A stretch of DNA of 64,000 bases from Candidatus Leptofilum proximum (GCA_016710325.1 JADJXK010000001.1:992001-1056000), one strand, 5' to 3'; counted from the first letter of the stretch, positions 50,837 through 60,049 are shown. Translations and numbers: made by a program. Notes: generated by a model from the letters alone, not told the origin.

Positions 50837-51931
50837 CTACTCCTCCACCTCGTCGCTTTCGGCTTCGCTGCCGGAAGCGTTAAACAGGCTGGGCTGGTTG
50901 GGTTTTCCCGCCAAAACGTGCTGCGGCAGGGGCAGATCGAGGTGGCGGTAGGCGTGCGGCGTGGCCACGCGTCCCCGCGCCGTGCGCTCCAAAAAGCCCA
51001 ACTGCAGCAGGTACGGCTCCACCACATCCATAATCGTGTCTGACTCTTCGCTGATGGAGGCGCCAATCGTATCCAGACCCACCGGCCCGCCGCCAAACTT
51101 CTCGATGATGGCCCGCAATACCCGGCGGTCCAGATCGTCCAGGCCCAGTTGGTCGATTTCCAGGAGGTCGAGGGCGGCAACGGCCGTTTCCCCCGTAATC
51201 TCCCCCTGTGCCCGCACCTCGGCAAAGTCGCGCACCCGGCGCAGCAGGCGCAGCGCCACACGCGGCGTACCGCGCGAACGGCGGGCAATCTCCGTCGCAC
51301 CTGCTTCATCAATAGGCACCTGCAAGATACTCGCCCCGCGCATCACAATCGTCTCAATGGCCGCCTGCTCGTAAAAATCCATGCGATAGAGCGCACCGAA
51401 CCGCGCCCGCAGCGGCGCCGTCAGCAGCGCCAGCCGGGTGGTGGCCCCAATGACGGTGAACTTGGGCAGCTTCAGGCGCACATTTTTGGCCCCTGGCCCC
51501 TTGCCCACCACGATGTCCAGCACAAAATCTTCCATGGCCGGGTACAAAATCTCTTCCACGGCTCGCCCCAGGCGGTGCACCTCGTCGATGAACAGAATGT
51601 CCCCGGCGCGCATGTTGGTGAGGATGGCCGCCAGATCGCCTGCCCGCTCAATGGCTGGCCCGGCGGTGATGCGGATGTTGACGTTCATCTCGTTGGCCAC
51701 TACGTGCGCCAGGGTGGTTTTGCCCAGGCCAGGCGGTCCGTGGAAAAGCACGTGGTCCAGGGGTTCCTGCCGCCCCTTGGCCGCCTCGATGAGGATGGAA
51801 AGATTGGCCTTCATCCGCTCCTGGCCGGTGAATTCTGCCAGATGCTGCGGCCGCATGAGGCCATCTAAACGGCCGTCTTCCCGCTTTTTGCCCGGTGAAA
51901 TATGTCGATTGCTCGATACCTTGTCGTTCAT
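50837..51931 (-). CDS. ruvB: Holliday junction branch-migration ATPase RuvB
   Basis: A 364-residue AAA+ motor that drives branch migration with RuvA and supports junction cutting by RuvC. RPQHLAEFTGQERMKANLSI opens the core; Walker A is GPPGLGKTTLAH, Walker B LFIDEVHRL, sensor 1 GATTRLALLTAPLRARFG, and the C-terminal winged helix includes the GRVATPHAY segment. An extra ~25 residues precede the usual start and ~25 acidic residues follow the end. ruvA and ruvC are not in the window. Co-transcribed with DUF2905. Confidence 0.97.
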   Translation of the reverse strand: MNDKVSSNRHISPGKKREDGRLDGLMRPQHLAEFTGQERMKANLSILIEAAKGRQEPLDHVLFHGPPGLGKTTLAHVVANEMNVNIRITAGPAIERAGDLAAILTNMRAGDILFIDEVHRLGRAVEEILYPAMEDFVLDIVVGKGPGAKNVRLKLPKFTVIGATTRLALLTAPLRARFGALYRMDFYEQAAIETIVMRGASILQVPIDEAGATEIARRSRGTPRVALRLLRRVRDFAEVRAQGEITGETAVAALDLLEIDQLGLDDLDRRVLRAIIEKFGGGPVGLDTIGASISEESDTIMDVVEPYLLQLGFLERTARGRVATPHAYRHLDLPLPQHVLAGKPNQPSLFNASGSEAESDEVEE

Positions 51932-52052
51932 AATTTTTCTGTTGCCAACAAACTAACTGCGTGGGATTATACGATAACTGTGCCTGATTGCGTAACGGCC
52001 GTCACCACAAAGCGGCTAAAATGCACCAGGGATAATCATTCAAGGAAACGTG

Positions 52053-52093
52053 AAACGTGATGCGTGAAAAAACACGTTTCACGCATCACGTTT
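52053..52093. repeat. Inverted repeat, GTGAAACGTGA family (copy 3)
   Basis: 17-base perfect arms (AAACGTGATGCGTGAAA and complement) with a seven-base loop, in the divergent ruvB-upp region, 20 bases before upp. Confidence 0.85.
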
Positions 52094-52112
52094 TATTCTG
52101 AGGAGGAGAGGA

Positions 52113-52733
52113 ATGGTTTTTGAGTCAAAACATCCGCTGGTGAAACACAAGCTGTCGCTGATGCGCAGCGTGGCTACCAAACCCAAGAAGTTTCGGGAGC
52201 TCATTCGCGAAGTAGCCATGCTGCTTTGTTATGAAGCCACCGCCGATTTGACGACCACCGAAATCGAAGTAAAAACACCGATGGGAACGGCCGTGGGCCA
52301 GGACCTCAGCGACAAAATCGGGCTGATTCCCATCTTGCGCGCCGGGCTGGGCATGGTCGATGGCATCTGGGAAATGATGCCCGGCGCCGAAGTGTGGCAC
52401 ATTGGCCTCTACCGCGACGAGGAAACGCTGCAACCGGTTTCCTACTACAACAAGCTGCCCACCTTCCCCACGGTGCAGGTCTGCCTGGTGCTGGACCCCA
52501 TGTTGGCAACTGGGGGCTCAGCCATCGCCACGGTGGACATTTTGAAGAAGTGGGGCGCCCAGCGTATCAAGTTTGTTGGCCTGCTGGCCGCGCCGGAAGG
52601 CATTAAAGCCCTGCACGACGCCCATCCTGATGTACCAATCCACATTGCCCAGATTGATTCTCACCTCAACAACATTGGCTTTATTGTGCCGGGGCTGGGG
52701 GATGCTGGGGATAGGCAGTTTGGCACAGGATGA
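52113..52733 (+). CDS. upp: Uracil phosphoribosyltransferase
   Basis: A 206-residue enzyme that makes UMP from uracil and PRPP (pyrimidine salvage). The PRPP loop is LVLDPMLATGGSA, preceded by IPILRAGLGM; the uracil-binding end is GFIVPGLGDAGDRQFGT. Length matches the family exactly. GAGGAGGAGAGGA is directly upstream of the ATG. A direct-repeat tract begins at its stop codon. Confidence 0.97.
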   Translation: MVFESKHPLVKHKLSLMRSVATKPKKFRELIREVAMLLCYEATADLTTTEIEVKTPMGTAVGQDLSDKIGLIPILRAGLGMVDGIWEMMPGAEVWHIGLYRDEETLQPVSYYNKLPTFPTVQVCLVLDPMLATGGSAIATVDILKKWGAQRIKFVGLLAAPEGIKALHDAHPDVPIHIAQIDSHLNNIGFIVPGLGDAGDRQFGTG

Positions 52734-52774
52734 GGGAGTGACAAGGTGAAGGGGTGACAGGGTGAAGGGGTGAA
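52734..52774. repeat. Direct-repeat tract GGTGACAAGGTGAAGG
   Basis: About five copies of GGTGA[CA/AG]GGG in the upp to glycosyltransferase gap, related to the tract at 19658-19706. Confidence 0.75.
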
Positions 52775-52789
52775 AGAAGGAATGGAAAG

Positions 52790-53899
52790 TTGATTTATTT
52801 GTTGGTTTTTGGGGTGGCGTTGGGGACGGCCGTTCTTTTTACGCCGCCCGTGCGCCGGCTGGCGTTTCGCTGGGGGATTGTGGCCACGCCGGGGGGGCGC
52901 CGCCAACATTCTGGCATGGTGCCCAAGCTCGGCGGTGTGCCCATCATCGTGGGGTACCTGACGGGCATTGCCCTGATTTACGCGATACTGCCGCCACAAG
53001 GCGACGATACCTTGCGGCTGCGCGGTGTCATCCTGGGCAGCGTAGTCATTTTTGTGGGCGCACTCCTGGATGACCGGCTGGACTTAGCGCCGCGCTGGCA
53101 GTTTGCCTTACAAATTTTGGCCGCGGTCATCGCTATAGGCCACACAGTCTTCATTGAGCGCTTCACCAACCCCCTGCCCACCCCCGACTTCTGGCAAAGC
53201 GGCTTTGCCTCGCTCTTTTTCTACCTGGACGCTGCCAACCCAAACATTGTGGTGATACGGCCGTTCCTCGTCTACATCATCTCGCTCTTCTGGGTACTGG
53301 GCATGATCAACGCCGTCAACTTCCTGGATGGGCTGGACGGGCTGGCCGCCGGGGTGAGCACCATCGCCGCACTCATGTTTGCCCTGCACAGCTACAATCT
53401 GCTGGCGCACACGGGGCAAACGGCCGTCACCCTCTTCCCGCTCGCCCTTGCCGGAGCGCTGCTCGGCTTTTTGCGCTTTAACTTTGCCCCGGCCACCATC
53501 TTTTTGGGCACTACCGGGGCATGGCTGCTGGGTTACAACCTGGCTACACTCTCCATCCTGGCCCCGGCCAAGCTTTCCACGGCGCTGCTGGTGATGGCCG
53601 TACCTATTTTGGACGTCGCCTGGCTGATCGTGGCCCGGCTGCGCCAGGGGCGGCATCCGTTTCAGGGTGACCGGCGGCATTTGCATTTTCGGCTGCTGGA
53701 CCGTGGCCTGCCGGTGCGCGGCATTGTGCTGGGCTATTACGCGGTGGCCATTGCCTTTGGGCTCGTCGCCATTTTTGTGTCCAGCCGCCTGCTGAAAATT
53801 GGGCTGTGGCTGCTGCTGGCAACGGCCGTACTCGTCTTGCTGGCTTGGCTGACCACCCGTACCAATCGCCTCTTGCCCCCCACCGAGGCCAATGATTAA
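52790..53899 (+). CDS. Undecaprenyl-phosphate sugar-phosphate transferase (WecA/MraY family)
   Basis: A 369-residue polytopic enzyme of the polyprenyl-phosphate HexNAc-1-phosphate transferase family. About ten membrane helices are visible. Motifs: KLGGVPI in the first loop, ALLDDRLDLAPRWQF (Asp-Asp for Mg2+), NAVNFLDGLDGLAAG (the NxxNxxDGxDGL motif) and PILDVAWLI, with a basic RRLRQGRHPFQGDRRHLHFRLLD loop for the nucleotide sugar. It should start a cell-envelope polymer on the lipid carrier; the sugar is not deducible. The start is TTG, with GGAAAG upstream. Confidence 0.92.
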   Translation: MIYLLVFGVALGTAVLFTPPVRRLAFRWGIVATPGGRRQHSGMVPKLGGVPIIVGYLTGIALIYAILPPQGDDTLRLRGVILGSVVIFVGALLDDRLDLAPRWQFALQILAAVIAIGHTVFIERFTNPLPTPDFWQSGFASLFFYLDAANPNIVVIRPFLVYIISLFWVLGMINAVNFLDGLDGLAAGVSTIAALMFALHSYNLLAHTGQTAVTLFPLALAGALLGFLRFNFAPATIFLGTTGAWLLGYNLATLSILAPAKLSTALLVMAVPILDVAWLIVARLRQGRHPFQGDRRHLHFRLLDRGLPVRGIVLGYYAVAIAFGLVAIFVSSRLLKIGLWLLLATAVLVLLAWLTTRTNRLLPPTEAND

Positions 53900-54021
53900 A
53901 TTGTAATGAGATTTACAGAGCTACCGCGGGACCTATTACAGTGTAACGGAAATTGTCAGGTAAACTTGTTATAGTCCTTGAGTACTATTAATGGTAGTGG
54001 AAGTAAAGGAAGACAGGTCAG

Positions 54022-54207
54022 ATGAAAACAAATCGTATGACAAACACAAGTAACGGCAGTCACCAAATTGGCATGAAAGCGATCCCCAATGCAGAAATGC
54101 TGTCACGGCAGATTGAAAGTTTGCGGGTTGTCGTCCGCCGCATGAAGGCGTATGAATCCTCCACCCTGAACTCCCTCATTAACCAGAAGCTAAAAGAGAT
54201 GCAGTAA
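54022..54207 (+). CDS. Small helical protein of unknown function
   Basis: A 61-residue protein preceded by a good ribosome site (AAAGGAAG) and followed by a terminator, so it is probably a real gene. The first ~18 residues are polar and unstructured; residues 22-61 form one or two amphipathic, basic helices (MLSRQIESLRVVVRRMKAYE, LNSLINQKLKEMQ) that could form a coiled coil. No family recognised. Confidence 0.55.
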   Translation: MKTNRMTNTSNGSHQIGMKAIPNAEMLSRQIESLRVVVRRMKAYESSTLNSLINQKLKEMQ

Positions 54208-54251
54208 GTGAAATCTTCACAAGTGCGAGGCACTTTTCACGAATAGACAGG

Positions 54252-54279
54252 AAAAAGCCGGGCAATGCCTGGCTTTTTT
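54252..54279. terminator. Bidirectional terminator
   Basis: AAAAGCC-GGGCA pairs with TGCC-TGGCTTTT (one wobble), with A and T runs on the two sides, between the convergent small-protein and esterase genes. Confidence 0.8.
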
Positions 54280-54281
54280 GA

Positions 54282-55292
54282 TTAAGGCACGCAGGGGGGA
54301 TACTGTTCGCGGTCGAAGGGCCAGGGTTCGGTGTACCAGGCCAGGTATTCAGGCAGGTGGGCCTGCCAGTAAGCTTCTTCATGGCGGCCTTCGTTGAGCA
54401 CCCAGGTATGCGGAATGGGGGGCACGGCCGTTTCCATCTCCTCGTGCAAGCGGCGAATGTTGTTGATGACGTAATCATTAGCGCCAATGTCCAAAAAAAT
54501 GCGCAAGTCGCCCAAATTCTGGCTCAGGCCGGTGTACTGCGGATTGACGGCGGGCCAGGCGTAGGTGTCTAGCAGGGCTGCGCTGTGCCCGCCCACGCTG
54601 GCAAACTGCTCCGGGAAGCGAAAGGCAATCTCCAAAGCCCAATACCCTCCGCGCGACAAACCGCCAATGGCCCGCCCGGCCGGATCGGCCCAGGCGCAGT
54701 AGGTTTGCTCCACGTAGGGAGTGAGATCGTTCACAACAACGCTTTCGTAGGAGCCAGGACCACCGGAGCTGTTGTTGGCAATCCAGCCGCCATCGGGCAT
54801 GACGATGAGAAATGGCGGCCAGCTGCCTGTGATGATACCTGCTTCGGCCGTTTCGTCCGCGCCCAGGCTGTCCCAAATGGCCTCGGTGTGCACGTTGCCG
54901 GGCAGGAGGTAGAGCATGGGGTAGGTACGGCCGTCCATCCCATAACACGGCGGCAGGTAGACGCGGTAAGCCATCGGCCCGGCGGTGAGGCTGGGGAAGG
55001 CGCCGGTTTCGATGCGGCCAGGGGTGGCACAGGGCGTGGCCGTGGGGGGCAAGGTAGCCGTGGCGGTTGGTTCGGGGGTGGGAACGGCCGTTGCCACTTC
55101 AGGCGTGACGGTCGGCGGCGCGGTGGCAGGGGTGACCGGCGCCAGGGAAAGAGGGGGAACGGCCGTAAGCTGCCCAAGATCGGGCTGCCCAAGATTGGGC
55201 TGCCCGGGGTCGTGTGTCGGAACTGCGGTCTGGCAGCCCAACAAGCCAACAAGCAGTGCAAACAACCCGATTGTTAGCGTGGACAGCCTCAT
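54282..55292 (-). CDS. Esterase-family alpha/beta hydrolase lipoprotein
   Basis: A 336-residue secreted hydrolase. The lipobox LLGC gives Cys20; a long Pro/Thr/Ala linker (about 24-95) follows. The hydrolase domain matches the putative esterase (EstD/Ag85-like) family: PMLYLLPG, then the nucleophile elbow GLSRGGY, then Asp in FLDIGANDYVIN, and His in LNEGRHEEAYW. It probably cleaves an ester on a surface polymer or an extracellular substrate. The downstream gene in the transcript order is absent; an unknown gene lies six bases upstream in the same direction. Confidence 0.88.
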   Translation of the reverse strand: MRLSTLTIGLFALLVGLLGCQTAVPTHDPGQPNLGQPDLGQLTAVPPLSLAPVTPATAPPTVTPEVATAVPTPEPTATATLPPTATPCATPGRIETGAFPSLTAGPMAYRVYLPPCYGMDGRTYPMLYLLPGNVHTEAIWDSLGADETAEAGIITGSWPPFLIVMPDGGWIANNSSGGPGSYESVVVNDLTPYVEQTYCAWADPAGRAIGGLSRGGYWALEIAFRFPEQFASVGGHSAALLDTYAWPAVNPQYTGLSQNLGDLRIFLDIGANDYVINNIRRLHEEMETAVPPIPHTWVLNEGRHEEAYWQAHLPEYLAWYTEPWPFDREQYPPCVP

Positions 55293-55298
55293 GTTTGT

Positions 55299-55733
55299 TT
55301 ACCAGGGATATTCGCGGGGGGGATCGGACAGCAATTTTTTGAGCGCACCGCGCCACAGGGACGCGTCACGCGTCATCGTTTTGATCTGGATGTCGGTAAA
55401 GTGCGGGTAAAGTTCGGCCAATAGTTCGGGAACCAGGTCCCAGGCGTCGTGGCGAATGACATCTTCGAGGTTGGCGGCAATTTCGGCCGTCCACTTCCAA
55501 TCGCGGATGAAGCGCTCGGCCTTCATCCAGTAATCACGCTTCTCCCATGCCTTGGCCGACTGCTCCACGCCATCGGTAATTTCCCAGAGCAGCAGGGTCA
55601 TTGAAGCCGCCATGTCGCGGGCTTCGGCGTCCATCTTCGGCTTTTGCATGAGCTGGCGCAGCATTTCGGCAATGCTGCGCATATTGCGGTTGCGAATTTT
55701 GGTGGGGGTATCTATCTGTACAATTCGACTCAT
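55299..55733 (-). CDS. Conserved-looking helical protein of unknown function
   Basis: A 144-residue, mostly helical soluble protein rich in Trp, Arg and Glu (EMLRQLMQKPKMDAEARDM; WEKRDYWMKAERFIRDW). No signal peptide or membrane helix. I recognise no family. It is six bases upstream of the esterase gene and clearly co-transcribed with it. GGA precedes the ATG. Confidence 0.65.
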   Translation of the reverse strand: MSRIVQIDTPTKIRNRNMRSIAEMLRQLMQKPKMDAEARDMAASMTLLLWEITDGVEQSAKAWEKRDYWMKAERFIRDWKWTAEIAANLEDVIRHDAWDLVPELLAELYPHFTDIQIKTMTRDASLWRGALKKLLSDPPREYPW

Positions 55734-55765
55734 AATTTATCCTATGACTCACAAAAACTTAAGCT

Positions 55766-55818
55766 GCGTGAAACGTGAAACGTGAGGAAAACCGTCTCTC
55801 ACGTTTCACGTTTCACGC
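55766..55818. repeat. Inverted repeat, GTGAAACGTGA family (copy 4)
   Basis: 21-base perfect arms around an 11-base loop, the longest of this family, between two minus-strand genes. Confidence 0.9.
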
Positions 55819-55850
55819 CTCCAAAGCTGTAGCATTGCCAATGAGCACTC

Positions 55851-57530
55851 TCATCCTGTTGTTTCTTCGGCCGGGCAGCTGATGGTGACGTCGCGATAGA
55901 GCAGGAACCAGCTGGCAAAGGTCTGGTAGCGATCGCGTGGTTCGTAAATGGGGCCAATGTCGGCCTGGTTCACCTCGCTGCTGATGGCGTAGGTGTAGAC
56001 ATGCTGGTACAGGGTCACAGCGGGCTGCTGATCGGCATAGATGCTGAGGAAGGTATTGTAAGACGGCCGTCTCTCACCCAATCCCCACACCTGCCGCCCC
56101 GCTTCCAACGCCTCGCTGGCCCGGCGGTTGTTCCAGCCGCCGTAATTTTGCCCGCGAACAATCGCCTCCTGGCTCCAGAAGTCGTACAAATCGGGGTCGA
56201 TAGACGGCGTGATGTCGACCAGGGCCACATCAAAGTCGCGCGCCGCCAGTTTTTCCAGCAAGTCAGGCACGGAAACGGCCGTTTCCACCACCACCCCCAC
56301 GCCCAATTCCGCCCACTGCGCCGACACTTCTGCCGCCAACCGCTGGTGAACGGCCGTGTCCAGCACCAGCAGCCGCAAGGTGAAGCTCTCCCCTTCGGCC
56401 TGGCGCACCGTGCTGCCTTCCGGCAGAGTCCACCCGGCGCTGTTGAGCAGCTCGGCGGCATTGGCCCCGCTGGCCGCGGCAAACATGGATTGATCGTACG
56501 CCCAGGAATCCGGCAGGTATGGCCCGGTAAGCGGCACACCCTGGCCGTTCAGGGCACGGTCAACCAGCCGCTTCCGGTTCAGCCCAGCAGCCAGAGCACG
56601 GCGCACTTCCGCCTGGCGCAGGGGGGCAAAGCCGGTGTCGGTCTGGTTGAAGATGAGCTGGGTGTACTGCGGCGCCACGGTGGTAAAAAGACGGGCCTGG
56701 GGAACGGCCGTTACCTCCGGCAGCATCGCATCCGAGACCGAGTTGATCGCCTGGATATCGCCGTTGGCAAAAGCGGAGAGCAAACTCACCTCGTCAGGGT
56801 AAAAGCGGAAGTCCAGCGCGGAAATCTGCGTGCCGCCGCGCCAGGAAAGGGGATTGGGTGTCAGGCGCAGGCTGCGCGACCTGTTCCAATCCTGCCCTGG
56901 CGCCACCATCCACGGCCCGCTGCCAACCGGCTGCTGGTTAAACGGATGGTCGGCCAGCTCGGCGGGCGGCACGTCTTGCAGCAGGTGGGCGGGCAAGATG
57001 CCGCGCAGCATCGCCTCCATAAACGGCGCATACGGCTCGGTCAGCACAAACTCAATGGTGCGTTCATCAATGACGTTGATGGTAACCGTTTGCCACAGAG
57101 CTTTGACCGCCGGAGCGGCGGGCAAAGCCTCGTTTTGCAGCAGGCCGTAGGTAAAAGCCACATCGGCGGTGGTGATGGGCTGGCCGTCGTACCAGGCCAG
57201 GCCGCTGCGCAGGGTGAATTGGAGGGAACGGCCGTCTTCGCTCACGGTCCAGCTTTCGGCCAGGGCAGGAATAAACCGCCCAGCATGGTCATACTGCACC
57301 AGGCCGTCAAACAGCAAACTGACGATTTCGCGATCTACGGGAAAGCTGTCGCTTAATAGTGGATTAAGACGCTGCGGTGCACCAACCATGCCCTCGGCAA
57401 AAACGCCGCCAGAAGCGGGCACCCGGGTGGTACATAACCCCACCGACTGCACCTGGAAGGATAAAAGCGACAGAATCAGGCCAAATCCCACTATGGCCAG
57501 TAACAATTGCCAACGTAAATGCAGCTTCAT
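55851..57530 (-). CDS. ABC-transporter solute-binding protein, family 5 (peptide/nickel type)
   Basis: A protein of about 559 residues. An N-terminal hydrophobic segment (about 4-26) acts as a signal or anchor. The SBP_bac_5 signature is present: RLNPLLSDSFPVDREIVSLLFDGLVQYD, LAESWTVSEDGRSLQFTLRSGLAWYDG, FTYGLL, and the C-terminal WSQEAIVRGQNYGGWNN region. Such proteins deliver oligopeptides or similar solutes to a DppBC/OppBC-type permease, but no permease or ATPase gene is adjacent. The ATG at 57530 is preferred over one ten codons upstream because it gives the cleaner signal; neither has a good ribosome site. Confidence 0.85.
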   Translation of the reverse strand: MKLHLRWQLLLAIVGFGLILSLLSFQVQSVGLCTTRVPASGGVFAEGMVGAPQRLNPLLSDSFPVDREIVSLLFDGLVQYDHAGRFIPALAESWTVSEDGRSLQFTLRSGLAWYDGQPITTADVAFTYGLLQNEALPAAPAVKALWQTVTINVIDERTIEFVLTEPYAPFMEAMLRGILPAHLLQDVPPAELADHPFNQQPVGSGPWMVAPGQDWNRSRSLRLTPNPLSWRGGTQISALDFRFYPDEVSLLSAFANGDIQAINSVSDAMLPEVTAVPQARLFTTVAPQYTQLIFNQTDTGFAPLRQAEVRRALAAGLNRKRLVDRALNGQGVPLTGPYLPDSWAYDQSMFAAASGANAAELLNSAGWTLPEGSTVRQAEGESFTLRLLVLDTAVHQRLAAEVSAQWAELGVGVVVETAVSVPDLLEKLAARDFDVALVDITPSIDPDLYDFWSQEAIVRGQNYGGWNNRRASEALEAGRQVWGLGERRPSYNTFLSIYADQQPAVTLYQHVYTYAISSEVNQADIGPIYEPRDRYQTFASWFLLYRDVTISCPAEETTG

Positions 57531-57537
57531 AAACGAT

Positions 57538-57580
57538 AAAACGTGAATCGCAGGCCACACGGCGCCAGCGCTTCACGTTT
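57538..57580. repeat. Short inverted repeat, GTGAAACGTGA family (copy 5)
   Basis: AACGTGAA is mirrored by TTCACGTTT with an imperfect GC-rich middle, directly upstream of the binding-protein start. Confidence 0.6.
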
Positions 57581-57598
57581 CTAGCAAAAGTAATTGTG

Positions 57599-57656
57599 TA
57601 ATTGCGTAATTGGGTAATTGTGAACGTGATAACAATTACCCGATTACCCAATTACA
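57599..57656. repeat. Inverted repeat, GTAATTGGGTAATTG family
   Basis: Tandem GTAATTG words are mirrored by CAATTACCC words, between secG and the binding-protein gene. Confidence 0.85.
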
Positions 57657-57658
57657 TT

Positions 57659-57913
57659 TTAAGATGCCTGACCCCAGGCCAGGAACGCCAGGATGGTGAC
57701 CACAAAAAAGGCGACTGAGCAGAAGATGGTCACGCGGTGCATGGTAGCTTCCACACCGCGGCGCGTGCGGAAACTGCCGCTCTCACCACCACCACCTCCA
57801 AAAAAGCCACCCAGGTCGGAACCTTTGGTTTGCAGCAGCACCAGGATTGTTAAGGCTACCGCCAGAATAATTTCAGCAATGCCCAAATAAGGGGCTAATG
57901 GTTGCAGATTCAT
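57659..57913 (-). CDS. secG: Preprotein translocase subunit SecG
   Basis: An 84-residue SecG: two transmembrane helices (about 8-28 and 61-81) joined by the typical loop LLQTKGSDLGGFFGGGG-x-GSF-RTRRGVEATMHR. SecG assists SecYEG in protein export. GAGGAAG precedes the ATG. Monocistronic. Confidence 0.95.
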   Translation of the reverse strand: MNLQPLAPYLGIAEIILAVALTILVLLQTKGSDLGGFFGGGGGESGSFRTRRGVEATMHRVTIFCSVAFFVVTILAFLAWGQAS

Positions 57914-58065
57914 CTAAATTCTTCCTCTATGTTTTCCGAATCAAAGTTTTGCGGCATCTTGAAGCCAGGGATGAATTATAACAGTCTCAAGGAGGGGCGT
58001 CGAATTGCCCTACGCCTAATGCTTGAACCTGTCAAAGCTGCGGCTGCCCTAAAATCATTTCTCAA

Positions 58066-58821
58066 TTATTCATAAAAGGGAGCGGGTTCAGGACCGGCTC
58101 GCTTGCGGCCAACGAGATAGCCAGAGTGCACGCCAATCAGATGGCCAGAGCGGGAGCGGCGGCGCATAATTTCTCGGTGGGTCACGGCCAGCAAGTGATC
58201 ATTCGTTTCCACCGCGCTAAAGAGTTCTTGGGTGAGGCGACGGCCGTTTTCATCCGTAGGGTTCAACTCATAGACCTCCAGGTAGCGAAATTGATAGTAA
58301 TGCGTACCCGGCACATGCTGTACACCTTCATGCACATGCCGCACGAACGAAAGCGGCAGGGACTGAATGGTATTGGCCAGTTCATCCAGATAAATCTCGC
58401 GCAGCTCTTCCACCAGCTCCCGCGTCACGGACTCCACTTCTCGATCTTGTTTGGAGCGAAACCATTTCATGAAGGCGTAAAAGTTGCGCGCCGGTAAAAA
58501 CCCACGCAAATCGTCACCTAAATCTGAACGTTTGGACTGGCTTTGAAACTCAAATCGATCTTCCAGCTTGGCAGACGCATAAAATTTGATGACGCCGCCA
58601 AGGGGGCCAAAGGACTCCGGGCGCTGGCGGTTTTTGATGAGCAGCAGCCGGGAACCATCACTAACGCGCAGCACCGCAGCCATAGAGATGCGTAAGGATT
58701 TATTACGGTAAAGGGTGAAACAAGAAACGTAAGGCCAGAAAAAATCTCGAAAACTCACTAACCCAATTAACATACTGGCCAACAAACTGGACAAAATCCC
58801 CAAGGCAACTGTCTCAAACAT
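58066..58821 (-). CDS. SMODS-associated NUDIX-type membrane protein
   Basis: A 251-residue protein. An N-terminal transmembrane helix (about 8-28) precedes a NUDIX-like domain: LRISMAAVLRVSDGSRLLLIKNRQRPESFGPLGGV, DDLRGFLPARNFYAFMKWF, KQDREVESVTRELVEELREI (a NUDIX box-like helix, Arg134-Glu135 and Glu138-Glu139). This pattern fits the SMODS-associated NUDIX family found in CBASS-like, nucleotide-second-messenger defence gene sets, where it is thought to act as sensor or effector. Here no CD-NTase is adjacent. The ATG at 58821 has AAAAGGAAG seven bases upstream; an ATG 31 codons earlier lacks one. Confidence 0.72.
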   Translation of the reverse strand: MFETVALGILSSLLASMLIGLVSFRDFFWPYVSCFTLYRNKSLRISMAAVLRVSDGSRLLLIKNRQRPESFGPLGGVIKFYASAKLEDRFEFQSQSKRSDLGDDLRGFLPARNFYAFMKWFRSKQDREVESVTRELVEELREIYLDELANTIQSLPLSFVRHVHEGVQHVPGTHYYQFRYLEVYELNPTDENGRRLTQELFSAVETNDHLLAVTHREIMRRRSRSGHLIGVHSGYLVGRKRAGPEPAPFYE

Positions 58822-59056
58822 TAGACGACTTCCTTTTGGTGCGGAGTGCGGTACCAAATGATTTTGCCAGTGATTGAGTGATCCGTCCAGCGTAAAACGA
58901 GGATTAACATCCATAGCGAATTTTCCAGTCAGGCCGCTTTCCGTTTGATGAAAAAAATATTATTTTCGCTGCACACCGTGGCTGGGGGCTTTGCAGCCGA
59001 GCAAAGTTGGGTATCATTCAGGCGTTTCACCTTAAGCAAAAAAGGCGAGCGTGCAG

Positions 59057-60049
59057 ATGAATGAACCAGACATTCCCTTCATGATTGAGGCAGACAATTT
59101 AACAAAGCAGTATGCGGGGCATACGGCCGTCTCCAACCTCACCTTCTCCTGCGAACCGGGGGAAATTGTGGGCTTTTTGGGGCCAAACGGCGCGGGCAAA
59201 ACCACTACCATGCGCATCCTCACCGGCTACATGCCGCCCACCTCCGGCGATGCCTATATTGCCGGGTTCCATACCGTAAACGAAAGCATGCAGGCGCGGC
59301 AGAAGCTGGGCTACCTGCCAGAAACGGTGCCGCTTTACCCGGAGATGTCCGTGGAAGGCTACCTGCACTTTATCGGGCAGGTGCGGCGGCTGGAAAACGT
59401 GTGGGACCGCGTGGATGACGTGCTGGAAGCGGTCGATTTGCTGGACCGGGCTGAAAGTTTCATCGGCAGTTTGTCCAAAGGCATGCGCCAGCGGGTGGGC
59501 ATTGCCCAGGCGCTGCTGCACGACCCGGACGTGCTCATCCTGGACGAGCCAACCATTGGCCTGGACCCGGCGCAAATCGTGGAAATCCGCCAGATCATTG
59601 CCGACGTGGGGCGGCAGCGCACCGTGCTGCTGAGCACCCACATCCTGGCCGAGGTAGAGCAGATTTGCAGCCGGGTGATCATGATTATGAACGGCCGTAT
59701 CTACGCCGATCTGCCCATGAGCCAGATCAAGCAGGGCAGCAACCAGCTCACCCTGCAGCTGGCCCAACCCCATGAGCAAACCAGCGAGATTTTGCAGGCG
59801 GTAGCGGGCGTGACGGCCGTTGCCCACAGCAGCCCCAACCAGTTCATACTTTCCGTGGATGGGCGGGATGAAACACGAGCGGCGGTAGCGGAAACGGCCG
59901 TAAACCAGGGCTGGGGCTTGCTCGAACTCAGCACCCACCGGCTCAGCCTGGAAACCCTTTTCCTGGAAAAACTTAAGGAAGCCCAGTCCATCACCCCGCA
60001 CCCCGAAGAAACCGAAGAACCTGAAGAAATCCAAGAAGCTGCGGCGTAA
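59057..60049 (+). CDS. ABC transporter ATP-binding protein (GldA-type)
   Basis: A nucleotide-binding subunit of about 330 residues for an ABC-2 type exporter. Walker A GPNGAGKTT (around 49-57), signature LSKGMRQRVGIAQALL, Walker B VLILDEPTIGLDP and the switch His (LLSTHILAEVEQI) are complete. The last ~100 residues form the C-terminal domain common to the GldA/DrrA branch, ending in an acidic tail. An ATG eight codons later (59081) is an alternative start, as is the GTG at 59051. It is followed by the permease and GldG-like genes, making one exporter operon. Confidence 0.92.
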   Translation: MNEPDIPFMIEADNLTKQYAGHTAVSNLTFSCEPGEIVGFLGPNGAGKTTTMRILTGYMPPTSGDAYIAGFHTVNESMQARQKLGYLPETVPLYPEMSVEGYLHFIGQVRRLENVWDRVDDVLEAVDLLDRAESFIGSLSKGMRQRVGIAQALLHDPDVLILDEPTIGLDPAQIVEIRQIIADVGRQRTVLLSTHILAEVEQICSRVIMIMNGRIYADLPMSQIKQGSNQLTLQLAQPHEQTSEILQAVAGVTAVAHSSPNQFILSVDGRDETRAAVAETAVNQGWGLLELSTHRLSLETLFLEKLKEAQSITPHPEETEEPEEIQEAAA

